From: Haloprofundus salinisoli
GTDB lineage: Archaea > Halobacteriota > Halobacteria > Halobacteriales > Haloferacaceae
Reading direction: 5' to 3'
Assembly (NCBI RefSeq): GCF_020097815.1
Contig: NZ_CP083663.1
Location: forward strand, 1,674,001-1,738,000
DNA length: 64,000 nucleotides
Shown: positions 1-8,588 of the stretch, one piece after another
How positions within the stretch are numbered: the stretch's first letter is position 1
How the letters are laid out: every line of letters starts with the position of its first letter
Notes under the pieces: generated by a model
Database searches by the model: none
Seen by the model: the letters and a program-made list of their open reading frames with translations, nothing else
Told to the model about the DNA's origin: nothing
Made by a program: the position numbers and the translations under genes

Positions 1-30
1 CCGCGACGCGGATCACTGTTCACAAAAGTG

Positions 31-369
31 ATGTCCGCAGACGATTCCGAGCGTTCACTCTCCCCGTCGACGGCGTTCGAACTGCTCGCCGACCCCTCGC
101 GGCGGGGCGTGTTGTACGTCCTGTACGATTCGGACAGTGCCATCCAGTACGAACGACTCGTCGACCGACTCCTCCGCCGGGAGATCACACCGTTCGATAA
201 CCGCCGCCGTCTCCACCTCGAACTGCACCACACCGTGATACCGAAACTGACCGCGTCGCTGTTCGTCCAGTACGACGAACGGACCCGCCGTCTCCGTCTG
301 ACCGACCCGAGGTCGGAACTCGAACCGTATCTCGCCTTCGCGCGGTCGATGGACCGTACCGAGCGATAG
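31..369 (+). CDS. Small winged-helix-like regulator (DUF7344 type)
   Basis: This 112-residue soluble protein opens with a segment (about residues 10-40) typical of haloarchaeal DUF7344-like proteins: a phrase of the type 'ALLADPSRRGVLYVLY' followed by helices and a short beta wing with 'HLELHHTVIPKL' near the middle. That pattern fits a winged helix-turn-helix DNA-binding fold related to ArsR-type regulators. A GTG lies directly before the ATG used here; the ATG at 31 is preferred. It sits alone at the window edge, so any partner further upstream is unseen. The DNA target is unknown and the regulator role is inferred from fold resemblance only. Confidence 0.7.
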   Translation: MSADDSERSLSPSTAFELLADPSRRGVLYVLYDSDSAIQYERLVDRLLRREITPFDNRRRLHLELHHTVIPKLTASLFVQYDERTRRLRLTDPRSELEPYLAFARSMDRTER

Positions 370-526
370 CGTCCCCGAGCCCGCGCGTTCGTCTCTCCTT
401 CGACCCCTCCGTTTCGCTTCGAATTCGACGGCCGACGGCGGCGGGCGTTCCCGCCCGTATACTTCCACTACGCACCCTCGACAAGCGTCGGAAAGTAATA
501 CGTTCATCGGCGTCATCGGATATTGT

Positions 527-955
527 ATGACCGACTCACACGTCCACGTCTCGGTTTCGGTCGTCGCCGACGGCGAAACGATCGGCCAGTTCGACTCCGA
601 CTCCCAATCCGCAGCGAACGCGTCGATGACGAGCGAAGACGCGGGCGACCAGAGCCGAACGGAGTCGGCCGAAACGACCGAGGCCGTCGGGGCACCCGAG
701 ACGGTCGAGACACCCGAAACGGACCGTGAACCCGACGTCGACGGCGAGACCGATACCGACGAGTCCGAACCGGAGGCGGCGGCGACGTTCGAGTTGTACC
801 GCGACAAAGCCGACGAGTGGCGCTGGCGACTCCGCCACCGTAACGGGAACATCATCGCCGACGGTGGCGAGGGCTACTCGTCGAAGTCGGCCGCGAAAAA
901 CGGCATCAAGAGCGTCCGGCGAAACGCACCGGGGGCGACGCTCCTGACGCGGTGA
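527..955 (+). CDS. DUF1508 (YegP-like) domain protein, HVO_2922 family
   Basis: The protein has 142 residues. The first 85 are an acidic, low-complexity tail rich in Glu, Thr and Asp, probably disordered. Residues about 86-140 form one DUF1508/YegP-like unit: 'FELYRDKADEWRWRL', then 'GNIIADGGEGYSSKSAAKNGI', ending in 'VRRNAPGA'. Family members are small beta-rich proteins of unknown function, often linked to stress responses. A TATA-like AT stretch about 27-35 nt before the ATG suggests a short or absent leader. The domain assignment is strong; the function is not known. Confidence 0.85.
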   Translation: MTDSHVHVSVSVVADGETIGQFDSDSQSAANASMTSEDAGDQSRTESAETTEAVGAPETVETPETDREPDVDGETDTDESEPEAAATFELYRDKADEWRWRLRHRNGNIIADGGEGYSSKSAAKNGIKSVRRNAPGATLLTR

Positions 956-964
956 GCCGTCGAC

Positions 965-2515
965 TCAGGCGAGGAAGACGTGCCGCGGCCGGTCCGCCAG
1001 CACGTCACGGCCCCACTGTACAGTCTCGCGGAACTCGTCGCTGCGGAAGAAACCCATCGCGTCCTCCTTCGAGCGCCACTGACTGGCGATGAACATGTCG
1101 TCTTCGTCTTCGACGTTCACCATCAGGTCCGTCTCTTGGTGGCCGTCCATCTCGTCTAAGAGGCCGCCGACCGTGCCGAACTTGTCGACGAACTCTCCTC
1201 GATGCTCGGATTTGACCGTGTAGAACATCCCCATCGTGCCGAATCCGGATTCTTCGCCCGCGCGCGAGACGATGCCCGGCAGTTCCGAGAGGAAACCGCC
1301 GGCCGTCTCCGCTGCGCTTTGCGTCTCCCAGATGCTGACGACGGCCGACCGACCGCGCTCGTTCGCCTCGTAGACGGCCGTCTTGACGTGCGTGCCGTAG
1401 TGCTCGAAGTTACCGCGGAGACCCTCGACTTCCTCGAACAACTCGTCGGTGTCGGCCTCCGAGTACAGCACCGTCGCGTACACGTCCTCGCCGTGAGGCT
1501 TCCCGGCGTAGATGTTCAGGTCGGTGAGTTCGCCGCGGATGTCATCCGCATCGCCTTCGTCTGTGGTGTCCGACTCCCCGTGGTGGTGGCCGCTGGCGCC
1601 GCCGTGGTGGTGACTGTCGTCGCTGTGGTGACTCCCGTTACCGTCGCCGCCGTGGTGATGACCGCCGCCCTTACCGTGGCCGTGGTGTCGACCGCTCTCG
1701 CCGTGACCGTGCGGCGATTCGCCGGCGTGTTCGCTCGTCGGCACCGATTCGCCGTCGAGGTACGCGCCGAGGTCCGTCGACGGGAACCGCCGCCCAACGT
1801 AGAACTGGCCGAACTCGCCGTAGCGCGACGATGCCTCGTCGAAGCGCATCTCGTAGACGATGTCTTTGATATCCGTCGGGTCGCTGCCGAACAGGGTGAC
1901 GCCCCACTCGTAGTCGTCGAAGCCGACGCTGGAGGCGATGACTTGCTTGATCTTCCCCGCGTACTCGCGGCCTACGTCGCCGTGGCCCGACATCAGCTCC
2001 GCGCGCTCCTCGAAGGAGAGGTCGTACCAGTTGTACTTCTCGCCGCGACGCTTGCTCATCGGGTAGAAGCTGACGTACTCACCGTCGGGGATGTCGGGTT
2101 TCATCTTCCCCTCGATGTAGCGCCGGAGCCCCTCGTCGACGGCGTCGGCACCGTCTTCAAAGTACTCGTCGGAGACGTAGCCGCTGACTTCGGTCACCGA
2201 GACGTACGATGTCGGCTGGTCGGTGAACCCGGCGAGCGCGGTTCGCTCGAAGCGGCGTTCGGCCGTCGACAGCGCGTCGAGCGTCGGCCGGAAGTGCAGT
2301 ATCAGGAGGTCGGCCTTGTGACCGACGATAGAGAACACGGCCGACGCGCCCTCCTCAGCGTCCTCGACTGCTTCGTGCGACTGGAGGTAGTCGACGGCTT
2401 CCGCGACGGCGCGTTCGCGCTCTCGTTGGGGTGCGTCGCGCCACACGTCCCAATCGATGCTCCGGAAGTCGTGCAGCGCGTACCAGCCTTCCTCGGTCTG
2501 CGGCGCTTGAGGCAT
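965..2515 (-). CDS. pitA: PitA-type heme protein: chlorite dismutase-like domain, His-rich linker, ABM-like domains
   Basis: This 516-residue protein has three parts. Residues about 8-250 resemble the chlorite dismutase/HemQ family, with the sequence LMSGHGDVGRE placing the likely proximal heme ligand at His178. Residues 263-312 form a linker with 17 histidines among Gly, Ser and Asp. Residues about 330-516 read as two ferredoxin-like dimeric alpha/beta-barrel units of the antibiotic-biosynthesis-monooxygenase type. The same architecture is known for haloarchaeal PitA. True chlorite dismutation is doubtful; HemQ-like coproheme decarboxylation or heme sensing is more plausible. The ATG at 2515 is chosen because it opens the conserved domain; the longer frame to 2584 adds only basic low-complexity residues. 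It is divergent from the formate/nitrite-type channel gene. Confidence 0.85.
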   Translation of the reverse strand: MPQAPQTEEGWYALHDFRSIDWDVWRDAPQRERERAVAEAVDYLQSHEAVEDAEEGASAVFSIVGHKADLLILHFRPTLDALSTAERRFERTALAGFTDQPTSYVSVTEVSGYVSDEYFEDGADAVDEGLRRYIEGKMKPDIPDGEYVSFYPMSKRRGEKYNWYDLSFEERAELMSGHGDVGREYAGKIKQVIASSVGFDDYEWGVTLFGSDPTDIKDIVYEMRFDEASSRYGEFGQFYVGRRFPSTDLGAYLDGESVPTSEHAGESPHGHGESGRHHGHGKGGGHHHGGDGNGSHHSDDSHHHGGASGHHHGESDTTDEGDADDIRGELTDLNIYAGKPHGEDVYATVLYSEADTDELFEEVEGLRGNFEHYGTHVKTAVYEANERGRSAVVSIWETQSAAETAGGFLSELPGIVSRAGEESGFGTMGMFYTVKSEHRGEFVDKFGTVGGLLDEMDGHQETDLMVNVEDEDDMFIASQWRSKEDAMGFFRSDEFRETVQWGRDVLADRPRHVFLA

Positions 2516-2625
2516 ATCTCGGCGTTGGACCCGGCCGACTAAGGGCGTTTTGAGTCGTCGCCGATTTCCCGGGTTTCGACCCAACTGGTTTTGCGTCAGA
2601 GAGCGTTAGTCGACCCGACTACTCG

Positions 2626-3495
2626 ATGCCATCGACAACAGACGACCCCTCGGGTGCGACGCTCTCGTACCGCCACATCATCGAGCGGGAGATGGAAAAC
2701 GCGCTCACGGAGATGAACCGCCCGGCCAAAGGCGTCGCAATCTCCGGGTTCGCCGCGGGTCTCACGGTGAGTTTCGGCGCACTGTTCATGGGGATGGCGC
2801 TGACGTTCCAGCCGACGTTCCCCTCGACGCTGGTGAAACAACTGACGCTCGGCGGCGTCTCCGCGGTCGGCTTTCTGTTCGTCATCATCGGCCAGACCGA
2901 ACTGTTCACCGCCCACACGACGATGGCCGTGCTCCCGGTGGTGACCGACCGCGCCTCCGTCCGCGATCTGCTCGAACTGTGGAGTATCGTGCTCGCCGCC
3001 AACCTCGTCGGCTGTCTGTGTTTCGCCGGCCTCATCGCCGCCATCGGCCCGGCGATGAACATCGTCGACCCGGCGGCGTTCGGGTCGCTGGCGGCGGCAC
3101 TGCTGCCGTTCCCGTGGTGGGTCATCACCGCAAGCGGCGTCGTCGCCGGGTGGCTGATGGGGCTTCTGACGTGGCTTGTCGCGGCGAGTCGAGACACCAT
3201 CGCCTGTGTCGTCATCGTGCTCGTCGTCGCCACCACCATCGGGTTTGCGCCGTTTCACCACGCGCTGCTCGGAACGACCGAAGTCCTGGCCGCCATGTTT
3301 CTCGGACAGGGCGTCACGCTCGGGCAGTTCGTGCACTTTCTAACGTGGACGACGCTCGGAAACGCCGTCGGCGGCGTGGTCTTCGTCGCGCTTCTCAACT
3401 ACGGCCACGTCGCCCTAGCGGGCGACGAGGTCGACGTCGACTACGAAGCGGGGTCGACGTCCGGTTTCGGCGACGACACGACCGAGCAGCCCTGA
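2626..3495 (+). CDS. Formate/nitrite transporter (FNT) family channel
   Basis: The 289-residue protein has an acidic cytoplasmic N-terminus, then six hydrophobic segments in the FNT arrangement, for example 'GFAAGLTVSFGALFMG' near residue 45 and 'LGNAVGGVVFVALLNYG' near the C-terminus, the latter matching the conserved NxxGG segment of helix 6. FNT proteins are pentameric channels for small monovalent anions such as formate, nitrite or hydrosulfide. Which ion is moved here cannot be read from the sequence. It is divergent from pitA with about 110 nt between starts and is followed by a PadR regulator on the same strand. Confidence 0.85.
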   Translation: MPSTTDDPSGATLSYRHIIEREMENALTEMNRPAKGVAISGFAAGLTVSFGALFMGMALTFQPTFPSTLVKQLTLGGVSAVGFLFVIIGQTELFTAHTTMAVLPVVTDRASVRDLLELWSIVLAANLVGCLCFAGLIAAIGPAMNIVDPAAFGSLAAALLPFPWWVITASGVVAGWLMGLLTWLVAASRDTIACVVIVLVVATTIGFAPFHHALLGTTEVLAAMFLGQGVTLGQFVHFLTWTTLGNAVGGVVFVALLNYGHVALAGDEVDVDYEAGSTSGFGDDTTEQP

Positions 3496-3591
3496 ACCCG
3501 CCGCGGCGTCGACGACTCGGCGTCTGTGACCGGCGGCGAACGAACCAGGGTAACCGAAACGCTTTCACAACGTCCCTTTGATGGGCAACCA

Positions 3592-4113
3592 ATGCGGAAA
3601 AGCGGCCCACCGAAAGGCCTCATCTCGTATCTGGTTTTGGAGCTGTTGGGAGAGAAATCCCGGTACGGCTACGAGATTCTCAAGGAGATACGCGAGATAA
3701 GCGGCGGACACTGGGAGCCGTCGTACGGTTCCGTCTATCCGATTCTCTATAAGTTCGAAGAGAAAGGCTGGGCCGAGCGGGTCGACCGCGAGGACGAACC
3801 CGACCGGAAGTACTTCGCGCTGACCGACAGCGGCCGCGAAGAACTCCGCGAGAAGCGAGTCGAGACCGGCGGCAAAGCCGAGGAGTTCGCCGACGTCATC
3901 CTCGGGTTCTACCACGTCTACGTCGCGTTCGCCACCGACGGTCGCTTCGACGTCGAGAGCCCCGAGGACGCGTGGCGCTTCGACGAGACGTTCAGTTCGT
4001 GGATCATCGAGCAGTTGATTCGTCACCACGAGCGCGACTTCGGCACGTTCGAGCGAATCGACGACACACCAGAGGCGTTCTACGAGCGGTACGGTATCGA
4101 CTTCGACTCCTGA
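3592..4113 (+). CDS. PadR family transcriptional regulator
   Basis: The 173-residue protein begins with the PadR winged-helix signature: 'PKGLISYLVLELLGEKSRYGYEILKEI', then 'SGGHWEPSYGSVYPILYKFEEKGW' and the wing 'DRKYFALTDSGREEL' (about residues 5-85). The remainder is a helical dimerization region. PadR proteins usually repress nearby transport or detoxification genes. The ATG at 3592 starts exactly at the domain; the reading frame is open upstream to 3526 without conserved sequence. It lies about 100 nt downstream of the FNT channel, a plausible but unproven target. Confidence 0.9.
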   Translation: MRKSGPPKGLISYLVLELLGEKSRYGYEILKEIREISGGHWEPSYGSVYPILYKFEEKGWAERVDREDEPDRKYFALTDSGREELREKRVETGGKAEEFADVILGFYHVYVAFATDGRFDVESPEDAWRFDETFSSWIIEQLIRHHERDFGTFERIDDTPEAFYERYGIDFDS

Positions 4114-4170
4114 GCGCGCTCGCGACGCTGGTGGTTTCTCGTCTCTCGTCTCTCGAAAACGGCCGCGAGT

Positions 4171-5958
4171 TCAGGTGAGCAGTTGCGGCCCGAACAGCAA
4201 CAGCAGGAGACTGACGAGCATCAGCAGACCCACGCTCGTCGTGATCGTACTCGTCAGTTGCCGCTTTCCTTCGACCGGCAACCGCGAGACGACCGCCTCC
4301 GTCGAGGTGCGGAGGATGCGACCTCCGTCGAGCGGGAACGCCGGGATGCAGTTGAAGAACGCGAGATTGAGATTTATCCACCCGACCCAGAACAGGACGT
4401 TGGCGAGGATGAAGACGCCGCCGCCGAGAGCCGCAAGTGGGCCGCTGATGGTGTAGAAACTCGTGTTCGCGGCGACGAAGCCGGCGAAGTTGGTCTCCAA
4501 TCCCGGGACGACCGTCCCCGCGAAGGGTAGAAAGAGGATGAAAAGCACCTGCGAGAACAGTCCCCCCTGCACGTCGCCGCCGAGGATGCCGAGGAACTGC
4601 TGTGCGGGGTACGAGACGACGCCGAGACTGTTGACGCTGATACCGCTGAACTCGGGGCCCTGCGTCACGCCGACGAGGCCGCGGCCGGTGCCGTCGTTCG
4701 CCTCCGCGAGCGTCACGGTGTACGTCTGCAGTTGTCCGTCTACGTAGGCGGTCACGTTCACCTCGTCACCCGGCTGGCCGCCGTCGAGCGCCGCCTGCAC
4801 GTCCGAGTAGTTGAGCGTCCGTTCGCCGTCGATGCTCGTGACGACGACCTGTTCGCCGCCGGGGACGCCCGTCTGCTCGCTCAGCGGTCCGTTCGACGAG
4901 ACGCCGAGGAGAACGCCCATCGGGCCGGTCACGTTCGATTCCTCGCCGCGCTGGTTCTCGACGGTGAGCGTGACGATCGGCTTGTCGACGACCGCTTGAT
5001 GCAGTCCCGACTCGGTGTTGACCGCCGTTCCGTTGACGGCGACGACGGTGTCGTTCGTCTCGACCCCGGCGCTGCCGTCGTCGGCCAACGGCGAGTTCGG
5101 CGACATCGCCGTCACCAGAAGCGACCGCTGCACCGACCGTTCGGTTCCGTCCGCGAGTGTCACCGTCACGTTCGCGGCGTCGCTCTCTCTGAGCGCGTTC
5201 TGGAGGTCCACGTCCGAGGTGACGTTCGCGCCGTCGAAGCCGACGATTCGGTCGCCGGCGTCGATTCCGGCGGTGGCGGCCGCCGAGTTCGGGAACGTGC
5301 TCCCGACGGCCGCACCGGGGGCCGCCGCGATGGCCCCGGTCACCGGGCCGAACAGCAGCACCAACGTGATCGCGGTGATGGCCAGGTTGTTCGTCACCCC
5401 CGCGGCGAACATCCGAGTTCGCCCGCCGCGACTCGCCTTCCGTTGGCTCTCTTCGTCGGGTTCGACGAACGCGCCGATGGGGAGAATCGTGAAGAGGACG
5501 ACGCCCATCGACTCGATGTCGATACCTTCGACCCGGCAGAGCAGGCCGTGGCCGCCCTCGTGGACGACCAGGCCGACGAGCAGACCGAACGCGATCTCGG
5601 GGGCGACCGACAGCGGGAGGAAGTCGTTGACGCCGGGGATGACGAGCACGTTTCGGGGGGCGTTCACCGCCGTCGGTGCGGGGGGATTCTGTAGAATCTG
5701 GACGCCGCGGAGCACGAGGAGGAGGAACGTGCCGACCATCACGACGAGGGCGATGCCGACGCCGATGTTACTCCACGCCCGCCAGAACCGCTTCGGGGTG
5801 GCGAGCCAATCGAGAAACGCGCGGCCCCGACGAGTGTGTATCGTCATCAGGGGTCCTTGCATCTTCACCGAACTCGGGAGGATGCCGAGCTGTCGCAAGA
5901 CGAGGGCGAGTACCGTGTAGAGGATCACGCCGATAAGTATCCACAGCAGCGTGTTCAT
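4171..5958 (-). CDS. Site-2 protease-like M50 metalloprotease with PDZ domains
   Basis: This 595-residue membrane protein has an HEGGH zinc site at residues 133-137 inside a hydrophobic helix and the second M50 motif 'FPLDGGR' near residue 547, so both metal-binding elements are intact. Between them are two PDZ-like modules of the form 'AAAGIDAGDRIVGFDG' and 'GVETNDTVVAVNGTAV', rich in Asn-Val-Thr (possible N-glycosylation sites), which face outward. At least six transmembrane segments are visible. The family cleaves substrates within the membrane, often releasing regulators. The PDZ tandem is longer than in minimal archaeal S2Ps. It converges on the PadR gene. Confidence 0.88.
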   Translation of the reverse strand: MNTLLWILIGVILYTVLALVLRQLGILPSSVKMQGPLMTIHTRRGRAFLDWLATPKRFWRAWSNIGVGIALVVMVGTFLLLVLRGVQILQNPPAPTAVNAPRNVLVIPGVNDFLPLSVAPEIAFGLLVGLVVHEGGHGLLCRVEGIDIESMGVVLFTILPIGAFVEPDEESQRKASRGGRTRMFAAGVTNNLAITAITLVLLFGPVTGAIAAAPGAAVGSTFPNSAAATAGIDAGDRIVGFDGANVTSDVDLQNALRESDAANVTVTLADGTERSVQRSLLVTAMSPNSPLADDGSAGVETNDTVVAVNGTAVNTESGLHQAVVDKPIVTLTVENQRGEESNVTGPMGVLLGVSSNGPLSEQTGVPGGEQVVVTSIDGERTLNYSDVQAALDGGQPGDEVNVTAYVDGQLQTYTVTLAEANDGTGRGLVGVTQGPEFSGISVNSLGVVSYPAQQFLGILGGDVQGGLFSQVLFILFLPFAGTVVPGLETNFAGFVAANTSFYTISGPLAALGGGVFILANVLFWVGWINLNLAFFNCIPAFPLDGGRILRTSTEAVVSRLPVEGKRQLTSTITTSVGLLMLVSLLLLLFGPQLLT

Positions 5959-6164
5959 TGGCCCAAGAAAGGAAGGGTAGCGGGAAAGACGTTCGGATTG
6001 CCTCGGCGAAGCGACGCCGTCGAAACACCGATGCTACGCCGACTCTCCGGCCGATGCAGCGTCTGGGTCGGTGATTTCGTTACGTACCGGACGCCGCCGA
6101 CTCCGCCGTACGTTTCTCGACCACCTTCCGAAGAGATATAGCCGTACTCCGTGACACGAGAGTC

Positions 6165-6713
6165 GTGTTCGACTCGAACGCCTACGAGGTTCGCCAGAAG
6201 TTCGGTATCGGGAACAAGTACGACATCTACGAGAACAGCGGTTCCGAGCCGATTCTGACCTCCAAACAGAAGAAACTCCGTTTGAAGGAGGATTTCCGCT
6301 TCACCGACGCCGAGACCGGCGAGGAGCGGATTCGAGTCCGCGCGAGCCAGATACTCGACGTGAACGCCGCCTACGACATCGTCGACAGCCAGACCGACGA
6401 ACCAATCGGTGCGGTCAAGCGCCGCGTCAGTTCGTTTCTGAAACACGAGTACGAACTGCACGACGCCGACGGCAACGTCGTCGCGCTCGTCAAGGAGGAC
6501 AACCATCTCATGGCGGCGATTCGCCGACTCGTGACGACGCTGCTTCCGTTCTCGTACTCGGTCACCTCGCCGGACGGAAGCGAGGTCTACGGCACCATCT
6601 CTGAGCAGTTCTCGTTCCGCGACCGGTACAGTATCTCGCTCACGAGCGGGGACCTCGACCCGCGACTCGTCGTCGTCGGGTCGGTGGTCATCGACGCGAT
6701 AGAGGACAACTAG
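6165..6713 (+). CDS. LURP-one-related (tubby-like fold) protein
   Basis: The 182-residue protein has no signal or membrane segment. The pattern 'YEVRQKFGIGNKYDIYENSG' at the start, repeated beta strands with 'EDFRFTDAETGEERIRVRA' and 'YDIVDSQTDEPIGAVKRR', fits the LURP-one-related/YxjI family, a tubby-like beta-barrel with a central helix that may bind phospholipid. The function in archaea is unknown. The start is a GTG at 6165; no ATG is available near the conserved N-terminus. It converges on lysS with a strong hairpin between them. Confidence 0.75.
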   Translation: MFDSNAYEVRQKFGIGNKYDIYENSGSEPILTSKQKKLRLKEDFRFTDAETGEERIRVRASQILDVNAAYDIVDSQTDEPIGAVKRRVSSFLKHEYELHDADGNVVALVKEDNHLMAAIRRLVTTLLPFSYSVTSPDGSEVYGTISEQFSFRDRYSISLTSGDLDPRLVVVGSVVIDAIEDN

Positions 6714-6717
6714 CGAC

Positions 6718-6758
6718 CTTTTGCGCTGCGGGGCGGCGAAGCCGCCCCTCGGCAAAAG
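6718..6758. terminator. Long hairpin between convergent genes
   Basis: A two-part inverted repeat: outer arms CTTTTGC (6718-6724) and GCAAAAG (6752-6758), inner arms GGGGCGGC (6730-6737) and GCCGCCCC (6741-6748) around a GAA loop. It lies just after the LURP-one-like stop and downstream of the lysS stop on the other strand, so it could end transcription from both sides. The terminator role is inferred from position. Confidence 0.5.
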
Positions 6759-6917
6759 CTCGACCAAAAGCACTCGTCGTTCACTTCGCTTCGCTCCGTT
6801 CACTCCTCGGCCCGCTCGCTCGGCCCTCGGCCTCGCTCGCGGTGGAGAGTCTGGCAGAACTCCCGCCGCCACGCTGTGACCGCCATCACTTCGCGGTGCT
6901 CGTGACGAGCCCTCGCC

Positions 6918-8588
6918 TCACTCGGCTCGCCGAAGACGCTTCACCACGAACTCTTCTTCGAGTTCTCCGAGGAACTCGCCGAGGCGCGGGCCCTGCGTCT
7001 GGTCGAAGAACAGGAGGTAGCCCGCCTGAAAGAGGTCGCCGGTCTGCACGTCGCGTGCCTTGGCGGCCTCGTAGATTTCGCCCTGAATCTCCTCGCCGGT
7101 GTGGCCCTCCTCGACGAAGTCCGCGAGGTCCGACAGCGCCGTGGCGACGTCGTCGTCGAGGTCGACGTCGGGCAGCTCCGTCTGAAGGCGGTAGTTGTAC
7201 TCGTTGTCCATCCGCTCGGCCCACGTCCGGGCCTTCTCGACGCGCTCCATCGCGTCCTCGACGGCCCACTCGGGCGTCTCGTCGGTGATGTGGCCCTCGT
7301 TCTTCGCCATCTGTACTCGAAGTTGGGGGTCGTCGACCATCCCCAGCACCGCGGCGAACGTGTACGGCAGACGGACGCGCTCTTCGCGCACTTCGTCGAC
7401 GAGGAAGGGGTAGGCGCGCTCGGCCAGCGCTTCGAGGTTCTCGTCTGTCTCTTCGCCGAAGTAGACGCGCTCGAAGCGGTCGAAGTCGTTGACGAGGAGG
7501 TCCAAGCGCCGAAGGTCGAAGTCGCGGGCGCGGCGCGGGTTGAGCGCGAAGAAGTACCGCAGGACGTCGGGCTCGGCGAGTTCGAGCACCTCGGCGACAG
7601 TGACGATGTTGCCCGCCGACGAGGAGAGCGGTTCTCCGTTGAGCGTGAACCACTCGTACGTCATCGGGACGGGAGGCTGGATGCTGAGGACGTTGCGCGC
7701 GATGTCCTCGCCGCTGGGCCACGAGCCCTCGGCGTGGTCCTTCCCGAACGGCTCGAAGTCGACGCCGAGCACCTGCCACTGGGCGGGCCACTCGAAGCGC
7801 CACGGCAGTTTCCCCTCGCGGAACGTCGCCGTCCCCTCGTGGTCGCAGCCGGAGATGACGTTGTCACCGGCGGTCATGTCGGTGCAGACGTAGTCGACGG
7901 TGCCGGCGTCAAGGTCGATTCCCGTCACCGTCTCGGTTATCTTCCCGCAGTTCCCGCAGACGGGGTTGAACGGGACGTAGTCGTCATCGACCTTGCTCTG
8001 GTACTCGGCGAGCACTTCCCGGGCGGCGTCGGCGTTCTCGAGGAGGTGCCGAACCACTGGCTCGAACGTGCCGTCGGCGTAGAGCTCGGTGTTCGAGATC
8101 ATCTCGACGGGGACGCCGAGGCGCTCGGCGTCGGCTTCGATGAGCGCCGCGAAGTGCGCCGCGTACGACTCAGCCTCGCCGAAGGGATCGGGGATGTCGG
8201 TGTACGGCTTGCCGAGGTTCTGGCCGAGCGCGCCCGCGTCGACGTCGCCGAGGCCGACGATGTTGCCGTCTCTGTCGGCGAGCTTTCGGGGGAGCTTCCG
8301 GAGCGGGTCCCTGTCGTCGCTCGTGAACACCTGACGGACCTCGTAACCGCGCTCGCGCAGCACTTCGGCGACGAAGTAGCCGCGGAGAATCTCGTTGAAG
8401 TTACCGAGGTGCGCGACGCCCGAGGGGGAGATACCGCCCTTGATGACGATGGGCTCGTCGGGGCCGCGCGCGAGAATCTCGTCGGCCACCTCGTCGGCCC
8501 AGAAGGCGTGGCGAGTCTCGCCGTTTTCGTCCGCTTCGCCTTCGTTTGCGGCCGTCGGGTCCGAGTCGTTGCTGTCGTCTGTGCTCAT
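6918..8588 (-). CDS. lysS: Lysine--tRNA ligase, class I
   Basis: The 556-residue enzyme charges tRNA-Lys with lysine. It is the archaeal class I type: the nucleotide-binding HIGH-like motif reads SGVAHLGN with HLGN at residues 60-63, the KMSKS counterpart is SSSAGN in the middle of the chain, and a CGNCG pair near residue 206 with a later Cys pair forms a zinc site. The N-terminal 25 residues are an acidic extension. Its start overlaps the stop of pyrH by 4 nt (ATGA), so the two are likely translated together from one message. Confidence 0.97.
   Translation of the reverse strand: MSTDDSNDSDPTAANEGEADENGETRHAFWADEVADEILARGPDEPIVIKGGISPSGVAHLGNFNEILRGYFVAEVLRERGYEVRQVFTSDDRDPLRKLPRKLADRDGNIVGLGDVDAGALGQNLGKPYTDIPDPFGEAESYAAHFAALIEADAERLGVPVEMISNTELYADGTFEPVVRHLLENADAAREVLAEYQSKVDDDYVPFNPVCGNCGKITETVTGIDLDAGTVDYVCTDMTAGDNVISGCDHEGTATFREGKLPWRFEWPAQWQVLGVDFEPFGKDHAEGSWPSGEDIARNVLSIQPPVPMTYEWFTLNGEPLSSSAGNIVTVAEVLELAEPDVLRYFFALNPRRARDFDLRRLDLLVNDFDRFERVYFGEETDENLEALAERAYPFLVDEVREERVRLPYTFAAVLGMVDDPQLRVQMAKNEGHITDETPEWAVEDAMERVEKARTWAERMDNEYNYRLQTELPDVDLDDDVATALSDLADFVEEGHTGEEIQGEIYEAAKARDVQTGDLFQAGYLLFFDQTQGPRLGEFLGELEEEFVVKRLRRAE

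Noticed and set aside
1202-2542. 446-codon ORF opposite pitA
   Set aside because: High-GC antisense shadow: Val/Arg/Ala-rich product without motifs, and the other strand carries a clear family protein.
6775-6860. Repetitive CGCTCG/TTCGCTTCGCTCC stretch after lysS
   Set aside because: Looks like a simple-sequence, low-complexity intergenic tract common in haloarchaea; no regular repeat unit or structure that suggests function.
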